Origin: Primulina eburnea
Taxonomy: Eukaryota; Streptophyta; Magnoliopsida; Lamiales; Gesneriaceae
Assembly (NCBI RefSeq): GCF_022965805.1
Contig: NW_027331420.1
Coordinates: forward strand, 180,173-244,172
Length of the DNA stretch: 64,000 bases
Reading direction: 5' to 3'
Both the position numbers and the translations under genes were made by a program. Positions 11,890 through 22,293 of the stretch are shown one piece after another (the stretch's first letter is position 1; each line of letters opens with the position of its first letter). The notes under the pieces were generated by a model. That model searched no databases and was not told the origin of the DNA. It saw only the letters and a list, made by a program, of their open reading frames with translations.

Positions 11890-14111
11890 TTATTGACTGA
11901 TCAACGCTTCTACAGATTTCGATCTTCTGCCTGAAACCATTCCCAATTCTTTTAGTAACACGCTTAGCCGACGTTTTTCGTCTTCAACGCTGGAATTTGT
12001 AGTTCCAAGCTTCTCCTCTCTCATCTCCACAACATAGTCTAGGATGTGGATTGCATCACTGGTCCTGTATAAAATCAGTTCAGCTAAGTTCGGTAATTGA
12101 TCCATTAATCTGAATATTCAAAATACATATCGTTTCACGTTTCAAACCATGTTTACCTGCCCATTGCATCGTATATGCCCGCAAGATTGCTGTAGACTCC
12201 TAGGGTGTCAGCATGGCATGGTCCGCAGGCCGTCTCCAGAACAATCTTGGCTTCTTCGAACAAATCACAGGCTTCATTTATCAAAGAAAGTTGCATACAG
12301 GCAAGCCCACATTGATTCAGAACAACACCAAAAATGGCAGATTTATTCTCTCCCGTTTCCCGAAACTTCGTAATGGCACTCTTTAAAGATCTGTAAGACT
12401 CAAAATAGCTTCCCAAAATGTAATAAAGAGACCCCATCTGTGCTTCAATTCCTGCTATTGCGCTCAGCTGCCCTGGTCCATCACCATACACTTTTATCGC
12501 TCTCTGTAGCAACTGCAGTGCCAGGTTTGGTTCGTGCATTGATTCGTAGATAGCGGAAATGTCCACCAGACCACTAGCAATCTCTTCCGGTAGAGATCCA
12601 GACGATGGCTTGTCGTAAATCCGAAGAGCATTTTCACAGTACGATTCACATTCAGTGAAGTTCCCTATTTTGTTGTATAAATCTGCCAAACGAATGTATA
12701 CCATAGCAACTAACGAATGGTTCTCTCCTTTACTCGACTTGAACATATTGAGAGCCTTTTGATATGTGAAAACTGCCTCTTCATACCGATCCAATGATAG
12801 ATATGTATCCCCAATATTGCAGTCTATGTCGGCCGCTTCTGCAATCTGTCCATTACCAACCATGGCCATTCTTGCGAGAATATAATGCTCGAGGGAACCT
12901 TCATAATCTCCTTTAGAATCGCAAATAAGTCCCATTAATCTCCTATCCGCTATTTCTTGTGCAGAAGCTGATGTTTTATTTTCTTTATGGATATCAAGTG
13001 CCACCAAACAAAGCTTCTCAGCTTCATCAAATTGCATGGCTTGAACATGGGCTTCAGCTATGTATCTGCATGTTTCACCGAATTGAGGATGTTTTTCTCC
13101 GAGAACCTGACGCTGAACATCCAGACCTGCTGTGTAAAGCAGTATAGAATTCTCAAACTTGTCAAGAATCGCGTATGTATCGCCTAACTGCATACACCCA
13201 GCAAATTTGGCCACTGCATGATCATGGCCTAAATCCACCACTGGAATTTCGATCGATCGTTTAAGTAAGGGAATTGCTTCAGTATACCGGCCAAGCCTGC
13301 AGTATAATGCCGCTACAGTGTGTAGACACATGACAAGGTCTAAATTAGGCTTTGCGTTAGAGGCAAACTCAAATGATTTCATCGCCCGACGAGCCAGTTC
13401 CAAAGCCTTTTGAAAATTATTATCCCCTGAAGCTACCAAGTTTCTTGCCTGTTTGAGTAGATATGGTCCAAGGTATCCAGGTTCACGTTGGTTTTCACTT
13501 CCATACGGCCATTTCTTCCCTGCAAAAGGAGGGGTTATCTCATTTTTCAAGAAAACTGAATTCAGCTTTTTCAAACCCTTGGCGCTTTGTTTCCCGGTAG
13601 GAGGTCTGCCATGAAGAGTTTTGCTCCTCGAACTACTCTTCCTACATGCTTCCAAGTTAGTTCGTTTTGGCCGAGGTGGCAAATTCGACTTACCTGAATC
13701 TTCTTCAAGAACTTCATCATTAGAATCTTTTTCTCCACCAACTTTCTTCATCACAACCTCCTTTTCCTCCACCACAGCATAATCTACCCCAGCAAAAAAC
13801 CTCAACTCGGAATCAATCCATGATTCGTCACCATATGAATAAAAACTACGCATTGACGGTGAATGATCCGAGCTTTGGATTTCACAGATGTTCCGATAAA
13901 GTTGATCGATTGAGGTGTCGACTGCTCCATTCAAAGCCAGATCAATTGAGTCAGTGTCACATCTGCTGATCGTGCTCAGTGGCAGACTGTGAGTACTCAA
14001 TGGACTTCTTGGAGATTTCCCTGTAAAGATTTCTTTATGATGCACGTTATAACCCTCCAAATCTTTGCCAAAATTTTCGCCATTAGATCCATCCATCACA
14101 TATCCAGGCAT
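11890..14111 (-). CDS. KLCR: Kinesin light chain-related TPR protein (KLCR/CMU type)
   Basis: Plant KLCR/CMU proteins bind cortical microtubules and help hold cellulose synthase tracks in place; they are TPR scaffolds that also bind IQD proteins. Two coding exons, 14111-12157 and 12064-11890, join in phase (AG/G) to give 709 residues. The first ~200 residues are Ser-rich and low complexity (KSPRSPLS, DSGKSNLPPRPKR). Kinesin-light-chain TPRs follow, including EAIPLLKRSIEI, LGEKHPQFGETCRYIAEAH, YEEAVFTYQKALNMF and AGIYDAMGR, with the C-terminal EMREEKLGT and EDEKRRLSVLLKE blocks. The start at 14111 (MPGYVMDG) was preferred to an upstream in-frame ATG at 14183, because an acceptor (GTTGTGTGCAG) lies between them, implying a 5'-UTR intron whose leader exon ends near 14469. 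The giant foldback element begins ~0.9 kb upstream. Confidence 0.9.
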
Positions 14112-14560
14112 TGAAACTCTTCTTAAAAAGCTTTGTTCTGCACACAACAACCACAATGAATAATTCCATAACGTTTCATCCAAACAAAAACCTTAAATAT
14201 CAGAAAGCCTAATCGTAATATAAAAAAATTAGTCTACAATGCCATGAATAAGTGGGCTCAAGGCCAGCAGCGAATCCCCCAGTAGAAACAAGATTCAAAT
14301 TCAATATATTTTTTCCAAATAAATCCCAAGTCTTGTGAAGAGGAATATCTCCCTCCAAAAGGCACCATATACTTCAATACTCAACGGGAACTCGCAGATC
14401 ACAAATATGAATCAAGAAAAGCTCAAAAACATAATGACAGTACACGGTACAGAGACATGGTGATACCTCGATTATTTTTCAAGAAACAATAGCTGAAACG
14501 CTCAGATGCAGCTATATATTTTTCCCCGTCCCTCTACTTTTCTCGACCATGGACATCCAT

Positions 14561-14587
14561 ATATACACACACACACACACACACACA
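14561..14587. repeat. (AC)n microsatellite
   Basis: About eleven AC dinucleotides follow a short TA run, in the 5' flank of the KLCR gene. This is a simple-sequence repeat likely to vary in length. Confidence 0.9.
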
Positions 14588-14922
14588 AAAATATATATTA
14601 AGTATGTATGTATTGATGGGCAATGAAGATTACGGGGCACGTAGAATTTGTTTGTTGGAAAAAGGGATCGTAGGGTGGAATAGGATAATCAAGAATCAAC
14701 CAAATTTATTTATCAAGAAATATAATTAAATTCCGATGGTTGGGAGCCGAAAAATGATGGAAAAATTTGAGCCTTGAAAAAAGTAAAATGCATACAAGTG
14801 TGTGTGAATGTATTTATGTATGTATAGGTGGGCTACAGCAAAGTTGGAATGGCGAAGCATGAAGATGACTTGTCAGCTTCCACCAGTCCATTGCCCGCCA
14901 CCGCTACCACTCCCCTTTTCTT

Positions 14923-15010
14923 TTACTGTTTTTTCTTCCGTTTTATTTAATATTAATATTAATACTTTACTGTCTTTTCTTCCGTTTTATTTAATATTAA
15001 TATTAATACT
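14923..15010. repeat. Two 44-bp tandem copies at the foldback element's left border
   Basis: A 44-bp unit (beginning TTTACTG, containing CTTCCGTTTTATTTAATATT) occurs twice in a row, ending exactly where the 9-bp target duplication of the giant element begins. The copies differ by one or two bases. Confidence 0.85.
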
Positions 15011-15018
15011 TATATATA

Positions 15019-15280
15019 GGGTAATTTGTAGAAAAATACCTCTGTCCAAGTTTTTTTTAAGATTCAGTACCCAACAGATTTTTTTTGTATTTTAGTACCT
15101 GACAAAACACCAACTTAGGTTTTACTACATATTTAATGTATTTTTACATTTTTACCCTTTTAATTAATAAAAAAGTATATAAATACTTATTTTTGTTGGA
15201 CATCTACTATATCCACTCATCAATCCCAATGTATTTGGATGACATGTATATTTAATTTAAATATTTTTTTATTAAAAAAA
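15019..15280. repeat. Left terminal inverted repeat (unique portion)
   Basis: A non-array segment that matches the complement of 21110-21356 almost base for base. Its inner end carries TTTGGATGACATGT, a motif that recurs at array-block boundaries inside the element. Confidence 0.85.
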
Positions 15281-17050
15281 ACAAATTCACAACTAATTGA
15301 ATTTTTTGAAATACTTAGTTTTACTTATGAAATACTTAATTTCAATTTTAAAATACTTGATTCATTAAATGAAATACTTAGAATATTTATTAAAAACTGG
15401 ATATTCGAATAAGCATTTAAAAAAAAAATTCGCAACTAATTGAATTTTTTGAAATACTTAGTTTTACTTGTAAAATACTTAATTTAAATTTTAAAATACT
15501 TGATTTAGTAAATGAAATACTCAGAATGTGTATTAAAAAACTGGATATTAGAGTATGCATTTAAAAAAAAAAAAATTCGCAACTAATTGAATTTTTTGAA
15601 ATACGTAATTTTTTTTTTGAAATACTTAATTTAAATTTTAAAATACTTGATTTAGTAAATGAAATACTCAGAATGTGTATTAAAAAGCTGGATATTCAAA
15701 TATGTATTTAAAAAAAAAAACAAATTCGTAACTAACTGAATTTTTTGAAATATTTAGTTTTACTTGTGAAATACTTAATTTTAATTTTAAAACTACTTGA
15801 TTTAGTAAATAAAATACTCAGAATGTGTATTAAAAACTAGATATTCGAATATGCATTAAAAAAAATAAATTCGCAACTAATTGAATTTTTTGAAATACTT
15901 AGTTTTACTTGTCAAATACTTAATTTTAAATTTAAATACTTAATTTAGTAAATGAAATACTCAGAATATGTATTTAAAAGCTGGATATTCGAATAAGCAT
16001 TAAAAAAAAACAAATTCGCAACTAATTGAATTTTTTGAAATACTTAGTTTTACATGTGAAATATTTAATTTTAATTTTAAAATACTTGATTGAGTAAATG
16101 AAATACTAAGAATGTGAATTAAAAAACTGGATATTCGAATATGCATTTAAAAAAAAATTCTTAACTAATTGAATTTTTTGAAATACTTAGTTTTACTTAT
16201 GAAATACTTAATTTAAATTTTAAAATACTTGATTTAGTAAATAAAATACTCATAATGTGTATTAAAAAGCTGGATATTCGAATATACATTTAAAAAAAAA
16301 ACAAATTCGTAACTAACTCAATTTTTTGAAATATTTAGTTTTACTTGTGAAATACTTAATTTTAATTTTAAAACTACTTGATTTAGTAAATGAAATACTA
16401 AGAATGTGTATTAAAAACTGGATATTCGAATATGCATTAAAAAAACAAATTTGCAACTAATTGAATTTTTGAAATACTTAGTTTTATTTGTGAAATACTT
16501 AATTTTAATTTTAAAATACTTAATTTAGTAAATGAAATACTCAGAATGTGTATTAAAAAGCTGGATATTCGAATATGCATTTAAAAAAAACAAATTCGCA
16601 ACTAATTGAATTTTTTGAAATACTTAGTTTTACTTGTGAAATTTATAATTTTAATTTTAAAATACTTGATTTAGTAAATGAAATACTCATAATGTGTATT
16701 AAAAACTGGATATTCGAATATGTATTTAAAAAAAAATTCACAACTGATTGAATTTTTTGAAATACTTAGTTTTACTTGTGAAATACTTAATTTTAATTTT
16801 AAAATACTTGATTTAGTAAATGAAATACTCAGAATGTGTATTAAAAACTGGATATTCGAATATGCATTAAAAAAAAAAAACAAATTCGCAACTAATTGAA
16901 TTTTTTGAAATACTTAGTTTTACTTGTGAAATAATTAATTTCAATTTTAAAATACTTGATTGTGTAAATGAAATACTCAGAATGTGTATTAAAAAACTGG
17001 ATATTCGAATATGCATTAAAAAAAACAAATTCGCAACTAATTGAATTTTA
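15280..17050 (+). repeat. Left-arm array of ~145-bp units, block 1
   Basis: About twelve head-to-tail units, each containing CAACTAATTGAATTTTTTGA, GAAATACTTAGTTTTACTTG, AAAATACTTGATTTAGTAAA and CTGGATATTCGAATATGCAT, then a variable A-run. Units differ by small indels in the A-run and by point changes. The long open frames over these units (Ser/Ile/Lys-rich) repeat with the array period and are not genes. Confidence 0.9.
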
Positions 17051-17330
17051 TCCAAGATGAATTTGGATGACATGTTCATTTTATTTAGATATTTTCTTTA
17101 TTTTTTTAAAAAAATTCGCAATTAAGCATTGAACTTTTTTAAGTATTTAGTTTTACTTGCGAAATAATTAATTTCAGTTTAAGGTAAATGAGATACTTGT
17201 AATGAGTATTAAAATACTGGATATTCGAATATGTAACATAAGTTCACCAAGTGTTCACGTTTCCATCCAAGATGCATTTGGATGACATGTTCAAGAACTT
17301 TTCAGCAGCCACAAAGCTTTGAAAAAGAAA
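17051..17330 (+). repeat. Diverged array unit with ATCCAAGATG boundary motif
   Basis: A longer, diverged version of the unit, bracketed by two copies of CATCCAAGATG..TTTGGATGACATGTTC (near 17050 and 17264). A close relative lies at 18711-18960 and an inverted relative at about 19575-19810. It marks block boundaries inside the foldback arms. Confidence 0.7.
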
Positions 17331-17660
17331 AAAGGCTTAGCGTGAAGATTTGAAGATTTCTGGACAATGTTCTTCGAGATAATATCTCGTGATAGGAACA
17401 AGTAATTTAATCCGTGGATTTAAAATTTACAGATAAATATGAAGTCGGATATACTTCGATAGTCATAGTTCAGTAGGTCGAAAGCTAGTGGATTTAATAA
17501 AACGACATGCAATTCACCCTTGATAAATAATTAAAGAGATTTAATTACTTCACTGAGTTGAATTAGTTTGGCATAGCTTGAGAGGGCGTGTTCAATTGGA
17601 TATGAAATCTCGTGGAAATCATAGATCATTGTCGAACGAATTAAGTAGATTAGCGAGGGG
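17331..17660. other. Non-repeat island inside the left arm
   Basis: About 330 bp that does not match the array unit and has no counterpart in the right arm. It is less AT-extreme than the array and has no usable open frame. It could be a captured host or retrotransposon leader fragment; I do not recognise it. Confidence 0.5.
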
Positions 17661-18710
17661 TAAATGAAATACTTAGAATGTTGTATTAAAATACTATATA
17701 TTCTAATATGTAACGTAAGTTCACTAAATGCTCGCATTTACTTCCAAGATGCATTTAGATGACATGTTCATTTCATTTTAAAATACTTGATTTAGTAAAT
17801 GAAATACTCAGAATGTGTATTAAAAAACTGGATATTCGAATATGCATTTAAATAAAAAAACAAATTCACAACTAATTGAATTTTTTGAAATACTTAGTTT
17901 TACTTGTGAAATACTTAATTTAAATTTTAAAATACTTGATTTAGTAAATGAAATACTCATAATGTGTATTAAAAACTGGATATTCGAATATGCATTTAAA
18001 AAAAAACAAATTCGCAACTAATTGAATTTTTTGAAATACTTAGTTTTACTTGTGAAATACTTAATTTTAATTTTAAAATACTTGATTTAGTAAATGAAAT
18101 ACTCATAATGTGTATTAAAAACTGGATATTCGAATATGCATTTAAAAAAAAAACAAATTCACAACTAATTGAATTTTTTGAAATACATAGTTTTACTTGT
18201 GAAATACTTAACTTTAATTTTAAAATACTTGATTTAGTAAATGAAATACTCATAATGTGTATTAAAAACTGGATATTCGAATATGCATTAAAAAAAAAAA
18301 AATTCGCAACTAATTGAATTTTTTGAAATACTTAGTTTTACTTGTGAAATAATTAATTTCAATTTTAAAATACTTGATTTTGTAAATGAAATACTCAGAA
18401 TGTGTATTAAAAAACAGGATATTCGAATATGCATTAAAAAAACAAATTCGCAACTAATTGAATTTTTTGAAATACTTAGTTTTACTTGTGAAATACTTAA
18501 TTTTAATTTTGAAATACTTGATTTAGTAAATGAAATACTCATAATGTGTATTAAAAACTGGATATTCGAATAATCATTTAAAAAAATCGCAACTAATTGA
18601 ATTTTTTGAAATACTTAGTTTTACTTATGAAATACTTAATTTAAATTTTAAAATACTTGATTTAGTAAATGAAATACTCAGAATGTGTATAAAAAAACTG
18701 GATATTCGAA
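17661..18710 (+). repeat. Left-arm array of ~145-bp units, block 2
   Basis: Seven or eight further head-to-tail units of the same repeat, from a diverged first unit (CTATATATTCTAATATGTAAC near 17693) to the unit ending near 18710. Similarity between neighbouring units is high, which suggests recent unequal exchange or replication slippage. Confidence 0.85.
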
Positions 18711-18992
18711 TATACAACGCAAGTTCATCAAATGCTCGTATTTCCATCCAAGATCCATTTGGATGACATGTTCATTTCATTTAATTATTTTTTTTATTGT
18801 TAAAAAAACAAATTCGCAACTAAGCATTGAACTTTTTCAAGTACTTAGTTTTACTTGCGAAATACCTAATTTCAATTTTAAAATACTTGATTTCTTAAAT
18901 GAGATACTCAGAATGAGTATTAAAATACTGGAAATTCGAATATGCAACGTAAGTTCACCAAATGCTCGCATTCTGAGTATTTCATTTACTTC
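18711..18992 (+). repeat. Diverged unit and inversion junction beside the captured fragment
   Basis: A diverged unit with the ATCCAAGATC..TTTGGATGACATGT boundary motif. It is followed at 18970-18990 by TTCTGAGTATTTCATTTACT, which is the array unit in reverse orientation. The polarity of the array therefore flips just left of the integrase fragment. Confidence 0.7.
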
Positions 18993-19436
18993 AGAGTTTT
19001 GGAAGAGTTTGCACAGAGCCTTGGGTACACGGTTAGCATTCAGTACAGCATATCATCCCCAGAGCGACGGTCAATCAGAGAGAGTTATTCAGATTTTAGA
19101 GGATATGCTCAGAGCTTGTACTATCGATTATCCTGGTAGCTGGGATTCCAAATTTCCTCTTGTTGAGTTCACGTACAATAACAGCTATCAAGCGACGATT
19201 GGCATGGCGCCATATGAAGCACTTTATGGCAGGAAATGTAGATCACCCTTATATTGGGACGAGATTGGTGAGAGAAAGATGTTGGGTCCAGAGTTGGTCC
19301 AACAGACAGCTGATGTTGTTGCTGATATTCGAGAGATGATGAAGACAGCACAGTCGAGACAGAAGAGTTATGCTGATGTGAGACACAGGCCGTTGAATTT
19401 TGAGGTTGGCGATCACGTGTCCTTGAAGATATCACT
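18993..19436 (+). mobile_element. Captured Ty3/gypsy integrase fragment
   Basis: An open stretch encodes the end of a Ty3/gypsy integrase core and the start of its C-terminal domain: TAYHPQSDGQSERVIQILED (including the third acidic residue of the DDE triad), the VEFTYNNSYQATIGMAPYEA block, YGRKCRSPLYWDE and FEVGDHVSLKIS. It begins abruptly after the array junction and stops being recognisable after VGDHVSLKIS. No reverse transcriptase, LTR or the first two acidic residues is nearby, so this is a captured or left-over fragment and not an element able to move. Confidence 0.9.
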
Positions 19437-19574
19437 TACTTTTAACAAAAATATAGTAGCATACTTGTCCCGGAGTAAAAGTAAGTTCTTTATTTGTATA
19501 CCGAAATAAATTGTTATTTTTATTTCATGAGAAATGATGAGCAATATATTTGTTAAAATTTCATTTGCATTGAA
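19437..19574. other. Unclassified spacer between captured fragment and right arm
   Basis: About 140 bp of AT-rich sequence that matches neither the array unit nor the integrase. It separates the capture from the inverted right arm. Confidence 0.5.
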
Positions 19575-21109
19575 ATTGCATCATAATCATATTCGAATAT
19601 CCAGTATTTTATTATCTATTTTAAGTATCTCATTTATGAAATCAAGTATTTTGAAACTAAAATTAGGTACTTATCCAGTATTTTAATACACATTCTGAGT
19701 ATCTCATTTACCAAATCAAGTATTTTAAAATGAAATGAACATGTCATTTAAATGCATCTTGGAAGAAAATGCGAGCATTTGATGAAATTACGTTACATAT
19801 TCGAATATCCAGTATTTTAATACAACATTCTAAGTATTTCATTTACTAAATCAAATATTTTAAAATTAAAATTAAGTATTTCATAAGTAAACCTAAGTAT
19901 TTTAAAAAATTCAATTAGTTGTAATTTTTTTAAATGCATATTCGAATATCCAGTTTTTTAATACACATTCTGAGTATTTCATTTACAAAATCAAGTATTT
20001 TAAAATTGAAATTAATTATTTCACAAGTAAAACTAAATATTTTAAAAAATTCAATTAGTTGCAAATTGTTTTTTTTTTTAAATGCATATTCGAATATCAA
20101 GTTTTTAATACACATTCTGAGTATTGCATTTACTAAATCAAGTATTTTAAAATTAAATTTAAGTATTTCACAAGTAAAACTAAGTATTTCAAAAAATTCA
20201 ATTAGTTGCGATTCTTTTAAAATGCATATTCGAATATCCAGTTTTTTAATACACATTATCAGTATTTCATTTAATCAATCAAGTATTTTAAAATTAAAAT
20301 TAAGTATTTCACAAGTAAAACTAAGTATTTCAAATAATTCAATTAGTTGCGGCTTTGTTTTTTTTTTAAATGCATATTCGAATATCCAGCTTTTTAATAC
20401 CCATTCTGAGTATTTCATTTACTAAATCAAGTATTTTAAAATTAAAATTAAGTATTTCACAAGTAAAACTAAGTATTTCAAAAATTCAATTAGTTGCGAA
20501 TTTGTTTTTTTTTTTAAATGCATATTCAAATATCCAGTTTTTAATACACATTCTGAGTATTTCATTTACTAAATCAAGTAGTTTTAAAATTAAAATTAAG
20601 TATTTCACAAGTAAAACTAAATATTTCAAAAAATTCAGTTAGTTACGAATTTGTTTTTTTTTTAAATGCATATTCGAATATCCAGCTTTTTAATACACAT
20701 TCTGAGTATTTCATTTAGTAAATCAAGTATTTTAAAATTTAAATTAAATATTTCACAAGCAAAACTAAGTATTTCAAAAAAATTAATTAGTTGCGAATTT
20801 GTTTTTTTTTTTAAATACATACTCGAATATCCTGGTTTTTAATACACATTCTGAGTATTTCATTTACTAAATCAAGTATTTTAAAATTGAAATTAAGTAT
20901 TTTACATGTAAAACTAAGTATTTCAAAAAATTCAATTAGTTGCGAATTTGTTTTTTTTAAATGCATCTTCGAATATCCAGTTTTTAATAAACATTCTGAG
21001 TATTTCATTTACTGAATCAAGTATTTTAAAATTGAAATTAAGTATTTCATAAATAAAACTAAGTATTTCAAAAAATTCAATTAGTTGTGAATTTGTTTTT
21101 TTAATAAAA
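19575..21109 (-). repeat. Right-arm array, inverted ~145-bp units
   Basis: About ten units in the opposite orientation to the left arm, recognised by the inverted landmark CGAATATCCAG near 19590, 19800, 19942, 20232, 20385 and 20680, with variants between. The block boundary motif appears inverted near 19740 (GACATG/CATCTTGG context). The unit sequence is the same as in the left arm. Confidence 0.88.
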
Positions 21110-21356
21110 AATATTTAAATTAAATATACATGTCATCCAAATGCATTGGGATTGATGAGTGGATATAGTAGATGTCCAACAAAAATAAGTATTTATATAT
21201 TTTTTTATTAATTAAAAGGGTAAAAATGTAAAAATACATGAAATATGTAGTAAAACCTAAGATGGTGTTTTGTCAGGTACTAAAATACAAAAAAAATCTG
21301 TTGGGTACTGAATCTTAAAAAAAACTTGGACAGAGGTATTTTTCTACAAATTACCC
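21110..21356. repeat. Right terminal inverted repeat (unique portion)
   Basis: The inverted partner of the first ~250 bp of the element, ending TTTTTCTACAAATTACCC before the TTATATATA duplication. It differs from the left end by only a few substitutions and A-run length changes, suggesting a fairly young insertion or ongoing exchange between ends. Confidence 0.85.
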
Positions 21357-21390
21357 TTATATATACGTGTATATATATATACACAAAAGC

Positions 21391-21640
21391 TGCGTTTCGT
21401 TACAAAATAAAATAAACTAATGATTAATACGTAAATGATAAAGAAAATGATCGTCGTAGATATCTAATATATGATAGTATGTTTGATAAGATTTTTAAGT
21501 ATAGGATAATTTTGAAAATTTTGATAAAAGGACAAAATTGCCCTTCTTCTTTTTTTTCTTCTTCTACTCCGGCGACGGTGGTCCGACAATCCGGCAGTGG
21601 TCCGGCAGCTGACGTGGCGGCGACGGCGTCGGTCCGATAC
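21391..21640 (-). mobile_element. Truncated relative of the Tourist-like MITE
   Basis: In reverse orientation this matches the last third of the MITE at 5355-6047: its end (GCTGCGTTTCGTTAC), the ACTAATGATTAATACGTAAATGATAAAGAAAATGAT stretch in part, and the GC-rich CCGGCGACGGTGG portion. The other terminus is missing because a ~180-bp-family repeat adjoins at 21641. Confidence 0.7.
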
Positions 21641-21754
21641 TCACAATAAAAAATAATAATCTTAACATAAAAAATAATATTTTTTATAGATGACATAAAT
21701 AAAAAATTCGTCTCACAAAATACGACCTGTGAGACCGTCTCACACAAAATTTTA
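21641..21754 (-). repeat. ~180-bp palindrome-ended repeat, truncated copy
   Basis: A partial copy in reverse orientation: CTCACAATAAAAAATAATA ... TACGACCTGTGAGACCGTCTCACAC. The outer palindrome GTGAGACCGTCTCAC is intact on one side only. It sits at the broken edge of the MITE relic. Confidence 0.75.
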
Positions 21755-21917
21755 TGTTTCAAAATAAATACGTCATAAATGGTCGTTACACATGCCGTGT
21801 CATTAAAAACTTTCCAACCATGGACTTCAACTATATGGATGAATTAACTTTACGCAATTATTATATACATCATCCAACAAATAAAATTTCATATCATTTA
21901 TATGGAATTTATATATA

Positions 21918-22293
21918 TGACAAAAACTCGTGTGAGATGGTCTCACGGGTCGTATTTGTGAGACGGATCTCTTATTTGGGTCACCCATGAAAAAATATTA
22001 CTTTTTATGTTAGGCAAAAACTTGTGTGAGACGGTCTCACGGGTCGTATTTGGGAGACGGATCTCTTATTTGGATCACCCATGAAAAAGTATTACTTTTT
22101 ATGCTAAGAGTATTACTTTTTATTGTGAATATGGATAGGGTTGACCCGTCTCACGGATTATGACCCGTGAGACGGTCTCACATGAGACTCACTCTTTATG
22201 TTAAGAGTATTACTTTTTATTGTTAATATGGGTAGGGTTGACCCGTCTCACAGATTATGATCCGTGAGACGGTCTCACATGAGACTCACTCTA
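21918..22293 (+). repeat. ~180-bp repeat family, nested/composite copies
   Basis: A partial copy (GTGTGAGATGGTCTCACGGG ...) is followed by a complete copy and then a second right half, so the GTGAGACGGTCTCAC palindrome occurs four times. This looks like insertion next to or into an earlier copy, or a tandem expansion. Confidence 0.8.

Larger units (their letters stand above)
15019..21356. mobile_element. Giant foldback / long-TIR Mutator-like element, 6.3 kb, non-autonomous
   Basis: The left end (GGGTAATTTGTAGAAAAATA) and the right end are near-perfect inverted copies for at least ~400 bp, with only scattered differences. Both ends are flanked by the 9-bp direct repeat TTATATATA (15010-15018 and 21357-21365). 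A 9-bp duplication with long inverted ends fits the Mutator superfamily; the duplicated site is low-complexity, so this is strong but not decisive. Beyond the unique terminal ~250 bp, both arms are arrays of a ~145-bp repeat: ~22 units in the left arm and ~10 inverted units in the right. Near the centre is a Ty3/gypsy integrase fragment. No MULE transposase is present. The lengths of the arms are very unequal (~3.9 versus ~1.8 kb). Confidence 0.85.

Noticed and set aside
12959..13187. Plus-strand frames across the KLCR gene
   Set aside because: Shadows of the TPR-coding exon on the other strand.
15010..15018. The possibility that the TTATATATA direct repeat is chance
   Set aside because: Low complexity makes chance plausible, but it abuts both termini of a near-perfect inverted repeat to the base, so it was kept as a target duplication with that caution.
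15280..17050. Possible CRISPR-like array (regular repeats)
   Set aside because: This is eukaryotic DNA; units are contiguous ~145-bp satellites without unique spacers and lie within a transposon.
18685..19509. 274-codon frame as an autonomous transposase or integrase gene
   Set aside because: The first ~100 codons are array repeat; the integrase-like part lacks its N-terminal zinc domain and the first two catalytic acidic residues.
16671..20642. Several 60-160-codon open frames rich in Ile, Ser, Lys and Phe
   Set aside because: They repeat with the ~145-bp array period on both strands inside the foldback element and carry no domain; they are by-products of a stop-poor repeat unit.
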